The notes: a model not told the origin generated them from the sequence alone. A stretch of 64,000 bases of DNA from Archangium sp. (GCA_030695565.1 JAUYRZ010000128.1:16965-80964), one strand, 5' to 3'; counted from the first letter of the stretch, positions 49,759 to 59,634 are shown. Made by a program: numbers and translations.

Positions 49759-51663
49759 TCAGGAGGTGAGTTCTTGCCAGCGTGCGTAGAGCCGCTCGAC
49801 TTCTTTCGCGATCACATCGAGCTCAGCCGACAGCGTGGCCACTTCACCCGCGCGGGTGAACACCGCGGGGTCGGCGAGCTTGGCCTCGAGCGCGCTCTTC
49901 TTCGTCTCGGCGACCTCGATGGCGGCCTCCATGCCGTCGAGCTCGCGTTGATCCTTGTACGAGAGCCGCCCGGCCTTCTTTGGCTCGGAGGAAGGCGCGG
50001 CCACCGGCTTCGGCGTTGCGGGAGCAGCCGGCCTGGCCACCTCCATCCACGCACGCGGGGGGCGCAGCCGCTGGTACATCGACCAGTTGCCTTCGTAGCG
50101 GGTGACCTTGCCGTCGCCCTCCACCGCGAGCACCGAGGTGGCCACCTTGTCGAGGAAGTAGCGATCGTGCGTCACCACCAGCACCGCGCCGGTGAACTGC
50201 ACCAGCTGCCGCTCGAGCACGTTGAGCGTCACCAGGTCGAGATCGTTGGTGGGCTCGTCGAGCACCAGCACGTTGGCGCCTTCGAGGAAGAGCTTGGCCA
50301 GCAGCAGGCGGTTGCGTTCACCACCTGAGAGCGCCTTCACCTTCTGCCGCTGCATCAACACGGGGAAGAGCAGATCTTCGAGGTAGTCGGCCAGGCGCAC
50401 CTTCTGCCCACCCAGCTGCACCCACTCGTCGTGCCACGCGCTCTCCGCGACGGTCGCCTCTTCATCGAGCTGCAGGCGCTGTTGATCGAAGTACGCCACC
50501 TTGGTGCGGGGCCCCAGCACCACGCTGCCCGCGGTGGGAGGAATTTCGCCCAGCAGGGTGCGCAACAAGGTCGTCTTGCCTGCGCCGTTCGGGCCGACGA
50601 TGCCCACGCGTTCACCCGGCTGGATGATCACGTTGACGCCGCTGAACAACGTGCGGCCATCGAAGCCGTTGGCGACCGACTTCGCCTCGATGACCGTCTG
50701 CGAGAGCCGGGGCGCGGTGGCCATCTGCAGCTGTGGCACGCGGGGCCGCTGAAACCCACGCTCGGCGAGCAGCTTGTGCGCCCGTTCGATGCGCGACTTC
50801 GACTTGGTGCGCCGCGCTTGAGGCCCTCGCCGCAGCCAGGCCACTTCCTGGGCGATCCACCGCTCGCGTTTGTGCTCGGCGTTCTCCGCGTTCTCCATCG
50901 TGGCGTACTTCTGCTCGAGGTACGTCTCGTAGTTGCCCGGGTAGCTCACCAGCCCGCCCCCGTTCGCGCTGCCCGGCGGCTCGACCTCCACCATGCGCTC
51001 CACCAGCCCATCGAGGAAGTAGCGGTCGTGGGTCACCAGCAGCAGCGCGCCTTCGAAGGCGTCGAGCTCGTCTTCCAGCCAGGCCACCGTCTCGGCGTCG
51101 AGGTGGTTGGTGGGTTCGTCGAGCATCAGCAGGTCGGGCTTCGAGAGCAGCGCGCGTGCGATGGCCACCCGCTTCCGCAAACCGCCGGAGAGTTCAGCGA
51201 TGGGCCGCTCCCAATCCTTCACCCCGAGGCGGTCGAGCAGCTTCTTGGCTTCGTGGCCGGTGTCCCAGCCGCCGTGCCGTTCGATCTGCTCGGAGAGCGA
51301 GGAGAGCTGGGCGAGCGCCTTGTCGTCGTGCGAGCTCTCGAGCTCCTGGCTCAGCTGCGCGTGGGCCGCCATCGCCGCTTTGAGGGGGGCCTGGGCGACC
51401 TCGAGCTCGGAGCGCACGGTGGCGCCTTCATCGAAGGTGGGCTCCTGCGGCAGGAAGGTCACCCGCGCGCCGCGTTGCAGCTGCAGCACCCCGGAGTCGG
51501 CCTTCACCTGGCCCGCGAGGATCTTCATCAGCGTCGACTTGCCGCTGCCATTGACCCCGACCAGGCCCACGTGTTCGCCGGCCTCGATCACGAATTCGAT
51601 GTTCTCGAAGAGCGTGCGGCTCCCGAAGGAAAGAGACACCTCAGCGGCGCGCAGCAACGTCAT
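49759..51663 (-). CDS. ABC-F family ATPase (Uup-like)
   Basis: 634 residues from the ATG at 51663; the open frame upstream is not coding. Two ABC domains: GVNGSGKSTL with LSGGLRKRVAIARALL and LLMLDEPTNHLD; then GPNGAGKTTL with LSGGERNRLLLAKLF and VLVLDEPTNDLD. A C-terminal coiled coil (about residues 560-634, LDGMEAAIEVAETKKSALEA) marks the Uup subgroup. ABC-F proteins act on the ribosome or on branched nucleic acids; Uup is linked to both. Confidence 0.92.
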   Translation of the reverse strand: MTLLRAAEVSLSFGSRTLFENIEFVIEAGEHVGLVGVNGSGKSTLMKILAGQVKADSGVLQLQRGARVTFLPQEPTFDEGATVRSELEVAQAPLKAAMAAHAQLSQELESSHDDKALAQLSSLSEQIERHGGWDTGHEAKKLLDRLGVKDWERPIAELSGGLRKRVAIARALLSKPDLLMLDEPTNHLDAETVAWLEDELDAFEGALLLVTHDRYFLDGLVERMVEVEPPGSANGGGLVSYPGNYETYLEQKYATMENAENAEHKRERWIAQEVAWLRRGPQARRTKSKSRIERAHKLLAERGFQRPRVPQLQMATAPRLSQTVIEAKSVANGFDGRTLFSGVNVIIQPGERVGIVGPNGAGKTTLLRTLLGEIPPTAGSVVLGPRTKVAYFDQQRLQLDEEATVAESAWHDEWVQLGGQKVRLADYLEDLLFPVLMQRQKVKALSGGERNRLLLAKLFLEGANVLVLDEPTNDLDLVTLNVLERQLVQFTGAVLVVTHDRYFLDKVATSVLAVEGDGKVTRYEGNWSMYQRLRPPRAWMEVARPAAPATPKPVAAPSSEPKKAGRLSYKDQRELDGMEAAIEVAETKKSALEAKLADPAVFTRAGEVATLSAELDVIAKEVERLYARWQELTS

Positions 51664-51738
51664 GGCCGGGCCTCTAGCAGGTCGGCTGGGCAGGGGCGCA
51701 CTGGCAATGAGGCGGGAGCGGGCTACGTATGGGTCACC

Positions 51739-52137
51739 ATGACTCGCTACCGCCCCGCAGTCGCCTGGACTCACATCGTGCTCGGCGGCCTGACGCTGCT
51801 GCCGGCGTTCATCCTCCCGCTGGTCTTCGGCGGCGTCTGGAGCCTGGTCACCCTGGGCGCCGATGATCCCCAGGCCTCGGCCATTCTCGGGGTCACCTTC
51901 GGGGTGGTGCTGATGGTGGTGTTGTCGGTGCTGGCCATCAGCGGTGGCTTGTCGTTGGCGGCGGGCATCGGGCTCTTGCGCAAGAAGCCCTGGGGCGACG
52001 TGCTCACCATCATCGCCTCGGTGCTGCACATCGCGAACGTGCCCATCGGGACGTTGGTGGGGGCCTTGAGCCTGTGGGTGCTCCTGATTCGTGAGCCGCG
52101 CAACCGCCGCTCGATGCCGCAGGCCGAGTCGATCTGA
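51739..52137 (+). CDS. Small multi-span membrane protein
   Basis: 132 residues from the ATG at 51739. Three to four hydrophobic segments (VLGGLTLLPAFILPLVFGGV, ILGVTFGVVLMVVLSVLAI, LAAGIGLLRKK, IASVLHIANVPIGTLVGAL). No family recognised. Lies 75 bp from the divergent ABC-F start. Confidence 0.65.
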   Translation: MTRYRPAVAWTHIVLGGLTLLPAFILPLVFGGVWSLVTLGADDPQASAILGVTFGVVLMVVLSVLAISGGLSLAAGIGLLRKKPWGDVLTIIASVLHIANVPIGTLVGALSLWVLLIREPRNRRSMPQAESI

Positions 52138-52177
52138 CGACGCGGAACCCTCAATTCAACGCGGTGTCCGTAGCGGC

Positions 52178-53479
52178 ATGTCGAACAGCGAGCCGCGGGG
52201 CGAAGCGTTGTGTGTCCGGGTGCTTTGGGGTGAACGCCGCGTCGCAACCCATCTGATCCACGCGGGCGGCAAGCTGGCGCTGGGTGCGACGGGCGAATCG
52301 GTGGCTGCGACGGAAGCGCCGCTCCAGTTCGAAGCGGGGACGCGGCACTTCTCGCTCGCGTTTCAAGAGGGCGTGGTGGGCCAGCTGCTGCGCAACGGCC
52401 AGACGCCGCTGACCCTGGGCGACGCGGTGCATCGCGGGCTGGCGGTGGAAGAGCAGAGGGGCTGGAGCTTCGACATCGGCCGCGCTGACGTGCTGCGCCT
52501 GGGCAACGGGCCGGTGAGCGTGGAGGCGTTCCGGGTGCGTGCGCCTCCGCGGGCGCTGGGCTCGCTCGAGGTCGACTACCGCTTTCTCAACACGCTGCTG
52601 GTGTGCTTCGCCTTGTTCTTCGGCCTCGCGGTGCAGGCGCAGCTGAGCGAAGCGGAAGACAGTGATGCGCCGGTGTCCAGCGAGGTGACGCGCATGCGCC
52701 ACATCCTGGTGAAGTCGGAGAAGCCGCCCCCGCCGAAGCGCAACGCCGAGGTCGTCGCGGAGGTGACGAAGAAGCCGGTGAAACGTGACGCGGCGGAAGG
52801 CAGCCCGCGGCCGCCGAAGAGGCCGCAGAAGGATCCCGGTGGTGGGGCTGCGCCGCCGACTGCATTGCAGATCGCCAACTCCATCTTCGGCGGCAAGGGC
52901 GCGAACAACGTGCTGGGGCCCGGTGGGCTGGGCAAAGATCTCACCGGCGCGCTGGGGAACGTGGTGGCGAACAACGGCACCGGTGAAGGCGGCTGGTCCA
53001 TCAAGGGCAATGGAGCGGGCGGCGAAAACGGAGATCCGGAGCGCATCGGCGCGATTCCCCGCTCAGGCGTCGACTCGAAGAAGGGCTTCGGCGAGCTCTG
53101 CCTGGGGCCGGGGCCGTGCAAGAAGATCTCGGCTCCTCCGGGGCTTCCCGTCGAGACGGTCGTCGATTGCGTCGGCACCTCCTGCATCGACAAGGAGCTC
53201 ATCCGGAAGGTGATCAACGGGCACCGTGATCAGATCCGCTTCTGTTACGAGCTCGCGCTGCAGCAGGCACCTGCCCTCGCCGGAAAAGTATCGGTGCAGT
53301 TCGCGGTCGCCTCGTCTGGTTTCGTGGCCCAGGCGCGAGTGGAGAACAGCTCGGCGCGCAGTGAAGCGCTCAGCGAGTGTCTGGTCTCCCGCGTGCGCAC
53401 CTGGCAGTTCCCGGTGGGCAAGCAGTCGGCCGGCTACAAGGTGACGTACCCCTTCGTGTTCAAGCCTTCAGGGAGCTGA
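52178..53479 (+). CDS. AgmX/PglI C-terminal-domain protein with FHA-like N-terminus
   Basis: 433 residues from the ATG at 52178. An N-terminal beta section (about 1-125) resembles the AgmX FHA-like part; a membrane segment lies at about 135-155 (LNTLLVCFALFFGLAVQAQL); then a Lys/Pro-rich linker and a Gly-rich region; the C-terminal ~100 residues (LIRKVINGHRDQIRFCYELA, KVSVQFAVASSGFVAQARVE, WQFPVGKQSAGYKVTYPFVF) are the AgmX/PglI C-terminal domain, a TonB-like fold tied to adventurous gliding motility and envelope transport in myxobacteria. Confidence 0.8.
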   Translation: MSNSEPRGEALCVRVLWGERRVATHLIHAGGKLALGATGESVAATEAPLQFEAGTRHFSLAFQEGVVGQLLRNGQTPLTLGDAVHRGLAVEEQRGWSFDIGRADVLRLGNGPVSVEAFRVRAPPRALGSLEVDYRFLNTLLVCFALFFGLAVQAQLSEAEDSDAPVSSEVTRMRHILVKSEKPPPPKRNAEVVAEVTKKPVKRDAAEGSPRPPKRPQKDPGGGAAPPTALQIANSIFGGKGANNVLGPGGLGKDLTGALGNVVANNGTGEGGWSIKGNGAGGENGDPERIGAIPRSGVDSKKGFGELCLGPGPCKKISAPPGLPVETVVDCVGTSCIDKELIRKVINGHRDQIRFCYELALQQAPALAGKVSVQFAVASSGFVAQARVENSSARSEALSECLVSRVRTWQFPVGKQSAGYKVTYPFVFKPSGS

Positions 53480-53500
53480 GCTCGTGTACTCTCATCCCGA

Positions 53501-54586
53501 ATGGGAACGCCGGTAGAAAGCATCCTCGTTGAGGGCTTCAAGTCGATCGCGCGCGCCGAAGTCGCGTTGGCTCCTCTCAATGTATTGATCGGAGCGAATG
53601 GCAGCGGGAAGAGCAATTTCATCTCTGTTTTCGAGTTGCTCCGGCGAGTGAGCCAGACCGGCCTTCAGCGAATTGTTACAGAGCGTGGCGGGCCAGAACG
53701 TTTTCTCCGAAACGGTCGCAAGGTCACCAAAGAGTTCAGGCTCGAGACACGGTTCAGCGTCGGCACCTGGGAGACCGTCTTCTTCGCGACGGACGCCAAC
53801 CAACTGGTGCTCACAGAGAACACGCGAGGCGCAGCGGGGTATCAGGGGACGGGCGCCACGCCTCAGTTCATGCAGCCCGAGAGTTCCCTCGAGTCAGCAG
53901 CGCGTCGCGATCCTCACGGTGATGCGGCACGTATCTGGGCAGGGGTCGTCGGCATCAGCAGTTTTCACTTCCACGACGTCTCTCGGGAAGCGGCGGTGAA
54001 GCAACCTTGCTCCGTGACGGACAACCACGCGCTCAAACACGACGCGGGGAATCTGGCGGCCATTCTCCTTCGAATGCGCGAAGGCTCAGCCGCGGCGTAC
54101 GAACGCGTTCTCAAAACCGTTCGTCTCGTGGCTCCGTTCCTGCGGGACTTTGAACTTCGGCCTGCAAACGGCTTCGTGAGCCTCGGATGGTTCGAGCGAG
54201 GGAGCGACACGCTCTTCGACGCGCACGCGCTGAGCGACGGCACGCTCCGATTCATCTGTCTCGCCACGATGTTTTTTCAGCCCGAGCGGCCGCAGTTGTT
54301 CGTGATTGATGAGCCCGAGCTCGGCTTGCACCCCGCAGCCATTCAGGTGCTGACCTCGCTCTTCAGAAGCGTGACGCGCGAATTCGGGGTTCAGATCGTC
54401 GCCGCCACTCAGAGCACTGTCATGGTCAGCCAGCTGACCCCCGAAGACATTCTGGTCGTCGAGCGGGGCGAGCAGGAGGGCTCCACGTTCCGCCGCCTTG
54501 ATGAAGCGAATCTGACCGGCTGGCTCGATGGCTACTCATTGGGCGAACTCTGGGAAAAGAACATTCTTGGGGGACGCCCGCGGTGA
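53501..54586 (+). CDS. AAA_21/RecF-like ATPase, probable defence-module subunit
   Basis: 361 residues. GANGSGKSNF (Walker A, about residues 32-41), a signature-like ALSDGTLRFICLA, and FVIDEPELGLHP (Walker B) with ATQSTVMVS, the layout of stand-alone RecF/OLD-like ATPases. It overlaps the DUF4276 gene by ATGA/GTGA. Base composition is somewhat less GC-rich and codon choice less biased than in neighbours, suggesting transfer. Such ATPases act as sensors in PARIS-, Septu- or RloA-type systems. Confidence 0.8.
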   Translation: MGTPVESILVEGFKSIARAEVALAPLNVLIGANGSGKSNFISVFELLRRVSQTGLQRIVTERGGPERFLRNGRKVTKEFRLETRFSVGTWETVFFATDANQLVLTENTRGAAGYQGTGATPQFMQPESSLESAARRDPHGDAARIWAGVVGISSFHFHDVSREAAVKQPCSVTDNHALKHDAGNLAAILLRMREGSAAAYERVLKTVRLVAPFLRDFELRPANGFVSLGWFERGSDTLFDAHALSDGTLRFICLATMFFQPERPQLFVIDEPELGLHPAAIQVLTSLFRSVTREFGVQIVAATQSTVMVSQLTPEDILVVERGEQEGSTFRRLDEANLTGWLDGYSLGELWEKNILGGRPR

Positions 54587-55233
54587 AGCGAGTGCACGTT
54601 CTCGTCGAAGGGCAGACGGAGGAACTCTTCGTGAACGAGGTGATGCAGCCAGCGCTTCCTGCGCTCTCTCTGACACCGGTGATCCTCGCGACCAAACGAG
54701 TGAAGTCGGGCGGCAAGTTCAAGGGAGGAATCGGAACGTTCCAGCAGGTGAAAGACGATCTGCGCCGCCTCTTGAATGACACGAGCGCGGACGCCGTGAC
54801 GACGTTGATCGACCTCTATCGCCTGCCAGACGACTTTCCCGGAGCAGACAATGCGACAGCGCGGGCTCGCGACCGCGCCACGCACATCGAAGCCGCAATC
54901 TCACGGGAGATGGGCTCGCCCGCGCGCCTCATGCCCTACTTGAGCGTTCACGAGTTCGAGACGCTTCTTTTCGTCAGCCCTGAACGAGCCACGACGGTCT
55001 TCGACCGCGCTCAGCAACTTCAACTCCGCGCCATCGCAGCCAGTTACGGCGGAGATGTCGAACTGATCAACGATGGCCCAACAACGCACCCCGCGGCGCG
55101 CATCCGGGCGATCGTACCGGGCTACGACAAGGTGCTCGGAGGCTCGATCGCGATTCTCGAAACAGGACTCGATGCGATTTGCTCGTCCTGCCCGCACTTT
55201 CGCGATTGGTTCACGCGACTCGCCGCCTTGTGA
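54583..55233 (+). CDS. DUF4276 TOPRIM-like protein paired with the ATPase
   Basis: 216 residues. LVEGQTEELFVNEVM (the VEG...E acidic strand of TOPRIM-like folds), LIDLYRLPDDFPG (second acidic site) and HEFETLLFVS are the DUF4276 signatures. Linked to AAA_21 ATPases in many genomes, it is thought to be the effector, probably a nuclease. Activity here is untested. Overlapping start with the ATPase gene shows it is one operon. Confidence 0.8.
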   Translation: MKRVHVLVEGQTEELFVNEVMQPALPALSLTPVILATKRVKSGGKFKGGIGTFQQVKDDLRRLLNDTSADAVTTLIDLYRLPDDFPGADNATARARDRATHIEAAISREMGSPARLMPYLSVHEFETLLFVSPERATTVFDRAQQLQLRAIAASYGGDVELINDGPTTHPAARIRAIVPGYDKVLGGSIAILETGLDAICSSCPHFRDWFTRLAAL

Positions 55234-55275
55234 GCGGTGAGAGGGGCCGCGTGCCTGCGTGAGGCGGTCACAGCT

Positions 55276-56337
55276 TCACGAGCCCGATGGCTGCTTGCCT
55301 TTGAACGCCTCTTTGAGGCGCTTGCTGGCGAAGCCCTGAGCCTGCTTCGCGTCATCGACCACGGCAGCCATGCCGAAGAACTCGTGGGTGACGCCGTCGT
55401 AGATTTTGTGCTCCACCTTCACGTTGGCCTTCTGAAGTGCGGTCATCAGTAGATCACCATCGCTGCGCAGCGGATCGATCTGCGCGTTGATCAACGTGAC
55501 CGGAGGAAGCCCGGCGAGGTTCGCGTCGACCAACGACACGCGCGGATCCTTCTTGTCCGACGCCTTCGCGAAGACGTGCTTTCCGAACCAGCCCATCATC
55601 TTCTTGTTGAGCGGCTTTGCGTCGGCGCTGTCGACGTACGAGGGCGTGGCGTCGGAGGCCAACTGCGTGATCGGGTACACCGCCACGATGTGCAGCGGCA
55701 TGGTCAAACCTTGATCTCGTGCAGCGATGGCGGTGGCCAGGGCCAGGTTGCCGCCGGCACTCTCCCCGGCGAGCGCGATGCGCCTGGGGTCGGCGTTGAG
55801 TGACGCCGCGTTCTCGAGGGCCCACTTGTACGTGGCCAGGGCGTCCTCGTGCTGCGCGGGAAACTTCGCTTCGGGCGCGAGCCGGTAGTCGACGGAGATG
55901 ACGACGGCCTCGGCTCCTTTGGCCAGGCCGCGCGCGCCGCCGTCGTAGACGTTCTTGTCTGCGATGACCCAGCCGCCGCCGTGGAAGTACACCAGCACCG
56001 GGAACGGGCCCTTTCCCTCGGGCGTGTAGATGCGCACAGGCAGCGCGCCGGCAGGGCCCGGCAGCGTCGTGTCGATGCTGGTGATGCCCGGCACCAACGC
56101 AGTCGGCTCGGTGCTCTTGCCCTTCTTCTTCAGCACCGCCATCACCGCGTCGGTGGGCGTGGGTTGGGTTCTCGCCTCGGCCGGCGTCAGGGTGTCGAGC
56201 GGCTTGCCGCCCAGGCTCTGCAGGCTGGAGAGCACCTCCTTCATGTCTGCGTCGGCCTTGAAGGCCGTGCCTGTCTCAGAAGGGGGCGCAGCGAGCGCGG
56301 AAAAGGACAACGAAGCGAGGAGCATGAAGGTCTTCAT
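55276..56337 (-). CDS. HSL-type esterase/lipase, secreted
   Basis: 353 residues from the ATG at 56337. Signal peptide MKTFMLLASLSFSALA, HGGGW oxyanion motif, GESAGG nucleophile elbow (Ser), catalytic Asp in DPLRSDGD and His in DGVTHEFFG. Full hormone-sensitive-lipase family layout; acts on short acyl esters outside the cytoplasm. Diverges from the large MFS-HEAT gene. Confidence 0.9.
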   Translation of the reverse strand: MKTFMLLASLSFSALAAPPSETGTAFKADADMKEVLSSLQSLGGKPLDTLTPAEARTQPTPTDAVMAVLKKKGKSTEPTALVPGITSIDTTLPGPAGALPVRIYTPEGKGPFPVLVYFHGGGWVIADKNVYDGGARGLAKGAEAVVISVDYRLAPEAKFPAQHEDALATYKWALENAASLNADPRRIALAGESAGGNLALATAIAARDQGLTMPLHIVAVYPITQLASDATPSYVDSADAKPLNKKMMGWFGKHVFAKASDKKDPRVSLVDANLAGLPPVTLINAQIDPLRSDGDLLMTALQKANVKVEHKIYDGVTHEFFGMAAVVDDAKQAQGFASKRLKEAFKGKQPSGS

Positions 56338-56475
56338 GACCTCGCACAGCAGCAATGACTGTGCCCTGCGCAATGCCGTGTGATTGTGACGGCGCCGGGC
56401 GTTCATCGTGCCTCACTGTGGCGAGTTGGAACCACGGCCCAGCGTGAAACGCCGGGTTCGCCCCCTGGCCCGGCT

Positions 56476-59400
56476 ATGGTCGCCCGTGACGTGGCGGCCT
56501 TTCTGAGGACATGGCTTGGGCTGCAAGACGGCGAAGGGCCCCGCACGTCGCGCCTCTTCACGTTCATCTCTCTGCTGACCTCGGCCGCGGTGCTCGCCAA
56601 GTCGGCGCAGCGAGAATTGTTCCTCGCGGCGTACCCGCGCAGCGCCATCCCCGACGCGTTCTTGCTCTCAGCGGGAGTGCTGGCGGTGGCCTCATTGGCC
56701 ATCAGTGCGCTGACAGAACGGGTCAGCCTCGTGCGCCTGATGCGCGGGTTGCTCTTTCTGGGCGCGGCCCTGCTGGTGCTCACCTTCGCAGCAGGGCGTG
56801 CCTGGCCTGCGGGCGGGCCGATGCTCATCTACGTCACCGTCGAGGTGCTCTTCTCGCTCCTGCTCAGCCAGGCGTGGTCGGTGGCCAGCGAGGCGGTCGA
56901 CGTGCGCAGCGCCAAGCGGCTGCTCCCCGTCATCGGGCTCGGGGCCGGCATGGCGTGGACGGCGGGCGGGTTCGCGGTCGGAGGGTTGGCGCTGCGGTTG
57001 GGCCCCTCGAGCCTGTTGCTCCTGGGCGCGGGCTGCCTGCTCGGCGCAATGGCTACGATGGAGTGGGTCGCGCGACGCGACATCGTCTCTGAGCGCCGCA
57101 AGGCTCCACCCGAGCCCTTCTTCAGCGGGCTCGTCTCGGGCCTGCGCTCGATCTTCACCGAGCCGCTCACGCGCGTGCTCGCGGCCATCATCACCATCGA
57201 GTTGGTGGTGGAGAAGCTCACCGACTTCCAGCTCTTCGCGCTCGCGCAGCAACACTTCGCAGGGCAGCCGGGCGGCGTGGCCGCGTTCATGGGCCTCTTC
57301 TTCGGCGTCACCGGCGCCATCACCTTGCTCGCGCCGCTGGTCTCAGGCCGCCTGCTGACGACCTTTGGCAGCACCAAAGCCCTGGTCGCGGGCCAGCTCT
57401 GGCTGCTGGTCGGCGCCGCGGCCTTCCTCGTCTTTCCTCTCTTCGGTGTGATGGTGCTGCTCACGGGTGGAGACCGGGTCATCAAGCAGGCGCTCACCGC
57501 GCCGGCGCGCTCGCAAATTTTCGGTGCGATGCCGGCGAAGCGACGGGCTCAAGCGGGCGCGCTGCTGCGAGGCGTGCTCGCTGCCTTCTTCGGAGCCGTG
57601 GCCGCGGTGGTGCTCAAGCTGCTGCCGCCGACCATGCCGGTGCAGTACCTCTCGCTCGGCGCGGTCGTGTTGCTGGTGTTCCTGGTGGTGCTCACCGCCC
57701 GCACCCTGCGCAAGTCGTACCTCACGGCACTGCAACGCTCCGTCGACACCAGCCGAGTCGATCTCGACGGCCTCGACGCGAAGCGGCCGCTCTACCGCGA
57801 GCAGTTGTCGATGCTCGAGGATGACCTGGCCAGCGGCGACGAAGGGCGCGCGCTGCTCGCCGTCGCAGTGCTCGGTACCGCAGCGCCGTCGACCACCCGG
57901 CCGTTGCTCCACCGGGCGTTGACGCACCCGTCGGCCGAGGTGCGGGCGCTGGCGGCGGTCACGTTGGGCAAGGCGGGCCAGGCCGAAGACGCGACGCCGT
58001 TGATCACCACATTGACCGAGGCGACCGAGGAGGACGTGCGCGCGGCCTGCCTCGAGGCGCTGGCGGATCTCGGCGCTGCGGCCGCCATCCCCGCGGTCAC
58101 TGCGTTGTGTGACGCGAGCTCGCCTTCCGTGCGCGCGCTGGCGCGGGTCTGCCGGGTGCGGCTGTTGGAAGTCGCGGGCAAGCCCCCGGCAGAAGCAGAG
58201 CTGGGCACCATCGAGGCGATGTTGATGTCGGGCGACGACGACGAGCGGGAAGCGGCGGCCTGGGCGATCGGTCGCATTCCGGTGCACACGGGTGATCTCC
58301 GGGAGCGCTTCGCGCCGTTGCTGCGTGACGGTTCTCTCGAGGTACGGCGCGCGGCCATCGGTGCCTCCGGGCAATTCGCCGATGAAGACATTTTGCGAAA
58401 GCTGGTGTCGGCGCTCGACGAGCCGGCGATCTCCAACGCCGCCTTCGATGCCTTCACCCGCCTCAAAGACGATGGCGTGAGCAGCGTGGAGAAGGTGCTC
58501 GCCGGCGCCAACCCCGACCTGGTGTCGCGAGCGGCTGCTGCCCTGGCCCAGGGCAGCGGGGAGCGAGCCACCGACGTGCTCCAGAAGTGGCTCGATCACG
58601 AAGCGCCCCAGGTTCGGTACCGCGCCACGCGCGCCCTGGTGCAGCGGCGTCGCAGCTCGACGTGGCGCCCTCCCGGAGAAGCCGTGTTGCTCCGCTTCAT
58701 TCACGCTGAGCTGGCCACCGGCTACCGGTACCACGCCGCGCTGGCGGGGCTCGCCTCGCAGCTCGAAGCGGGAGACGCAGAGATGCGCTTCGTTGCGGGC
58801 GAGCTGCAGTCGCGCGCCCAGGAGACCGAGCGGCGATTGCTCGCGCTGGTGGGCGTGGTGGCGGACCCGCGCATCGCCCGGCTCTCTCATCACCTGCGCG
58901 ACGCGAGCCCTCAGGTGGCGGCGCGCGTGCTCGAGCTGGTGGAGCAGTCGCTCGACCCCCGCCTGGCTGCGCTGGTGATGCCGTTTCTCGAGCGCCAGAG
59001 CGCAGAGAAGAAGGCGAAGATCGGTGTCGAGCAGTTCAAGGTACCCGCCTCGTTCTCGAGCGACCCGCTCGCGGCGCTGCTTTCGCTCGGCGACGAACAC
59101 CTCAAGCTGGTGGCCTACAGCTCATTCAAGGGCGCGCTGGGTCACCTGCCCTCATTGACGAACGAGGAGGATCTCTTGCTCCGACTGGTCGAACGAGTTC
59201 GGTTTCTGCGCAGCGTGCCCGTCTTCAAGGAGCTCAGCCCGGAAGACCTGATGAAGCTGGCGGAGATCGCCACCTCGTCGCATCACCCGGCAGGCGCCGT
59301 CATCTTCCGCGAGGGAGACCCCGGCGACATGTTGTGCATGGTGGTCAGTGGGCTGGTGGCGATTCGAGACGGGCAGACCATCATCGCCACGCAGAAGCCC

Positions 59401-59634
59401 AACGACTTCTTTGGCGAGCTGGCGCTGTTCGATCAAGAGCCGCGTTCAGCCGATGCGGTCGCCATCGAAGAGACCGTGCTGTTGGAGATCGGCGGGGCTG
59501 ACCTCGACGCGGTGATGGAGCGTCGGCCGGAGATTGCGCGAGAGATCATTCGGGTGCTGGCGCGGCGCCTGCGCAACACCACCAAGTCGATGGTGGGGCG
59601 GATGATCGCCGCAGCGTCCAACACGCCTTCGTAG
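56476..59634 (+). CDS. MFS/ATP-ADP-exchange-like transporter fused to HEAT repeats and a cNMP-binding domain
   Basis: 1052 residues from the ATG at 56476. Residues about 20-415 have about 12 membrane segments of MFS or NTT (ADP/ATP translocase-like) type; 450-880 are HEAT repeats (ALLAVAVLGTAAPSTTRPLL, AAWAIGRIP, LRDGSLEVRRAAIGASG); about 915-1035 form a cyclic-nucleotide-binding domain (VFREGDPGDMLCMVVSGLVA, FFGELALFDQEPRSADAVA). The cNMP-binding arrangement suggests gating by cAMP or cGMP, and a cyclase lies in the same region (16.1 kb). Ends one base before the next, convergent gene. Confidence 0.82.
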   Translation: MVARDVAAFLRTWLGLQDGEGPRTSRLFTFISLLTSAAVLAKSAQRELFLAAYPRSAIPDAFLLSAGVLAVASLAISALTERVSLVRLMRGLLFLGAALLVLTFAAGRAWPAGGPMLIYVTVEVLFSLLLSQAWSVASEAVDVRSAKRLLPVIGLGAGMAWTAGGFAVGGLALRLGPSSLLLLGAGCLLGAMATMEWVARRDIVSERRKAPPEPFFSGLVSGLRSIFTEPLTRVLAAIITIELVVEKLTDFQLFALAQQHFAGQPGGVAAFMGLFFGVTGAITLLAPLVSGRLLTTFGSTKALVAGQLWLLVGAAAFLVFPLFGVMVLLTGGDRVIKQALTAPARSQIFGAMPAKRRAQAGALLRGVLAAFFGAVAAVVLKLLPPTMPVQYLSLGAVVLLVFLVVLTARTLRKSYLTALQRSVDTSRVDLDGLDAKRPLYREQLSMLEDDLASGDEGRALLAVAVLGTAAPSTTRPLLHRALTHPSAEVRALAAVTLGKAGQAEDATPLITTLTEATEEDVRAACLEALADLGAAAAIPAVTALCDASSPSVRALARVCRVRLLEVAGKPPAEAELGTIEAMLMSGDDDEREAAAWAIGRIPVHTGDLRERFAPLLRDGSLEVRRAAIGASGQFADEDILRKLVSALDEPAISNAAFDAFTRLKDDGVSSVEKVLAGANPDLVSRAAAALAQGSGERATDVLQKWLDHEAPQVRYRATRALVQRRRSSTWRPPGEAVLLRFIHAELATGYRYHAALAGLASQLEAGDAEMRFVAGELQSRAQETERRLLALVGVVADPRIARLSHHLRDASPQVAARVLELVEQSLDPRLAALVMPFLERQSAEKKAKIGVEQFKVPASFSSDPLAALLSLGDEHLKLVAYSSFKGALGHLPSLTNEEDLLLRLVERVRFLRSVPVFKELSPEDLMKLAEIATSSHHPAGAVIFREGDPGDMLCMVVSGLVAIRDGQTIIATQKPNDFFGELALFDQEPRSADAVAIEETVLLEIGGADLDAVMERRPEIAREIIRVLARRLRNTTKSMVGRMIAAASNTPS

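Noticed and set aside
50431..51720. Plus-strand extension upstream of the small membrane protein
   Set aside because: Shadow of the ABC-F gene; the real gene starts at 51739.
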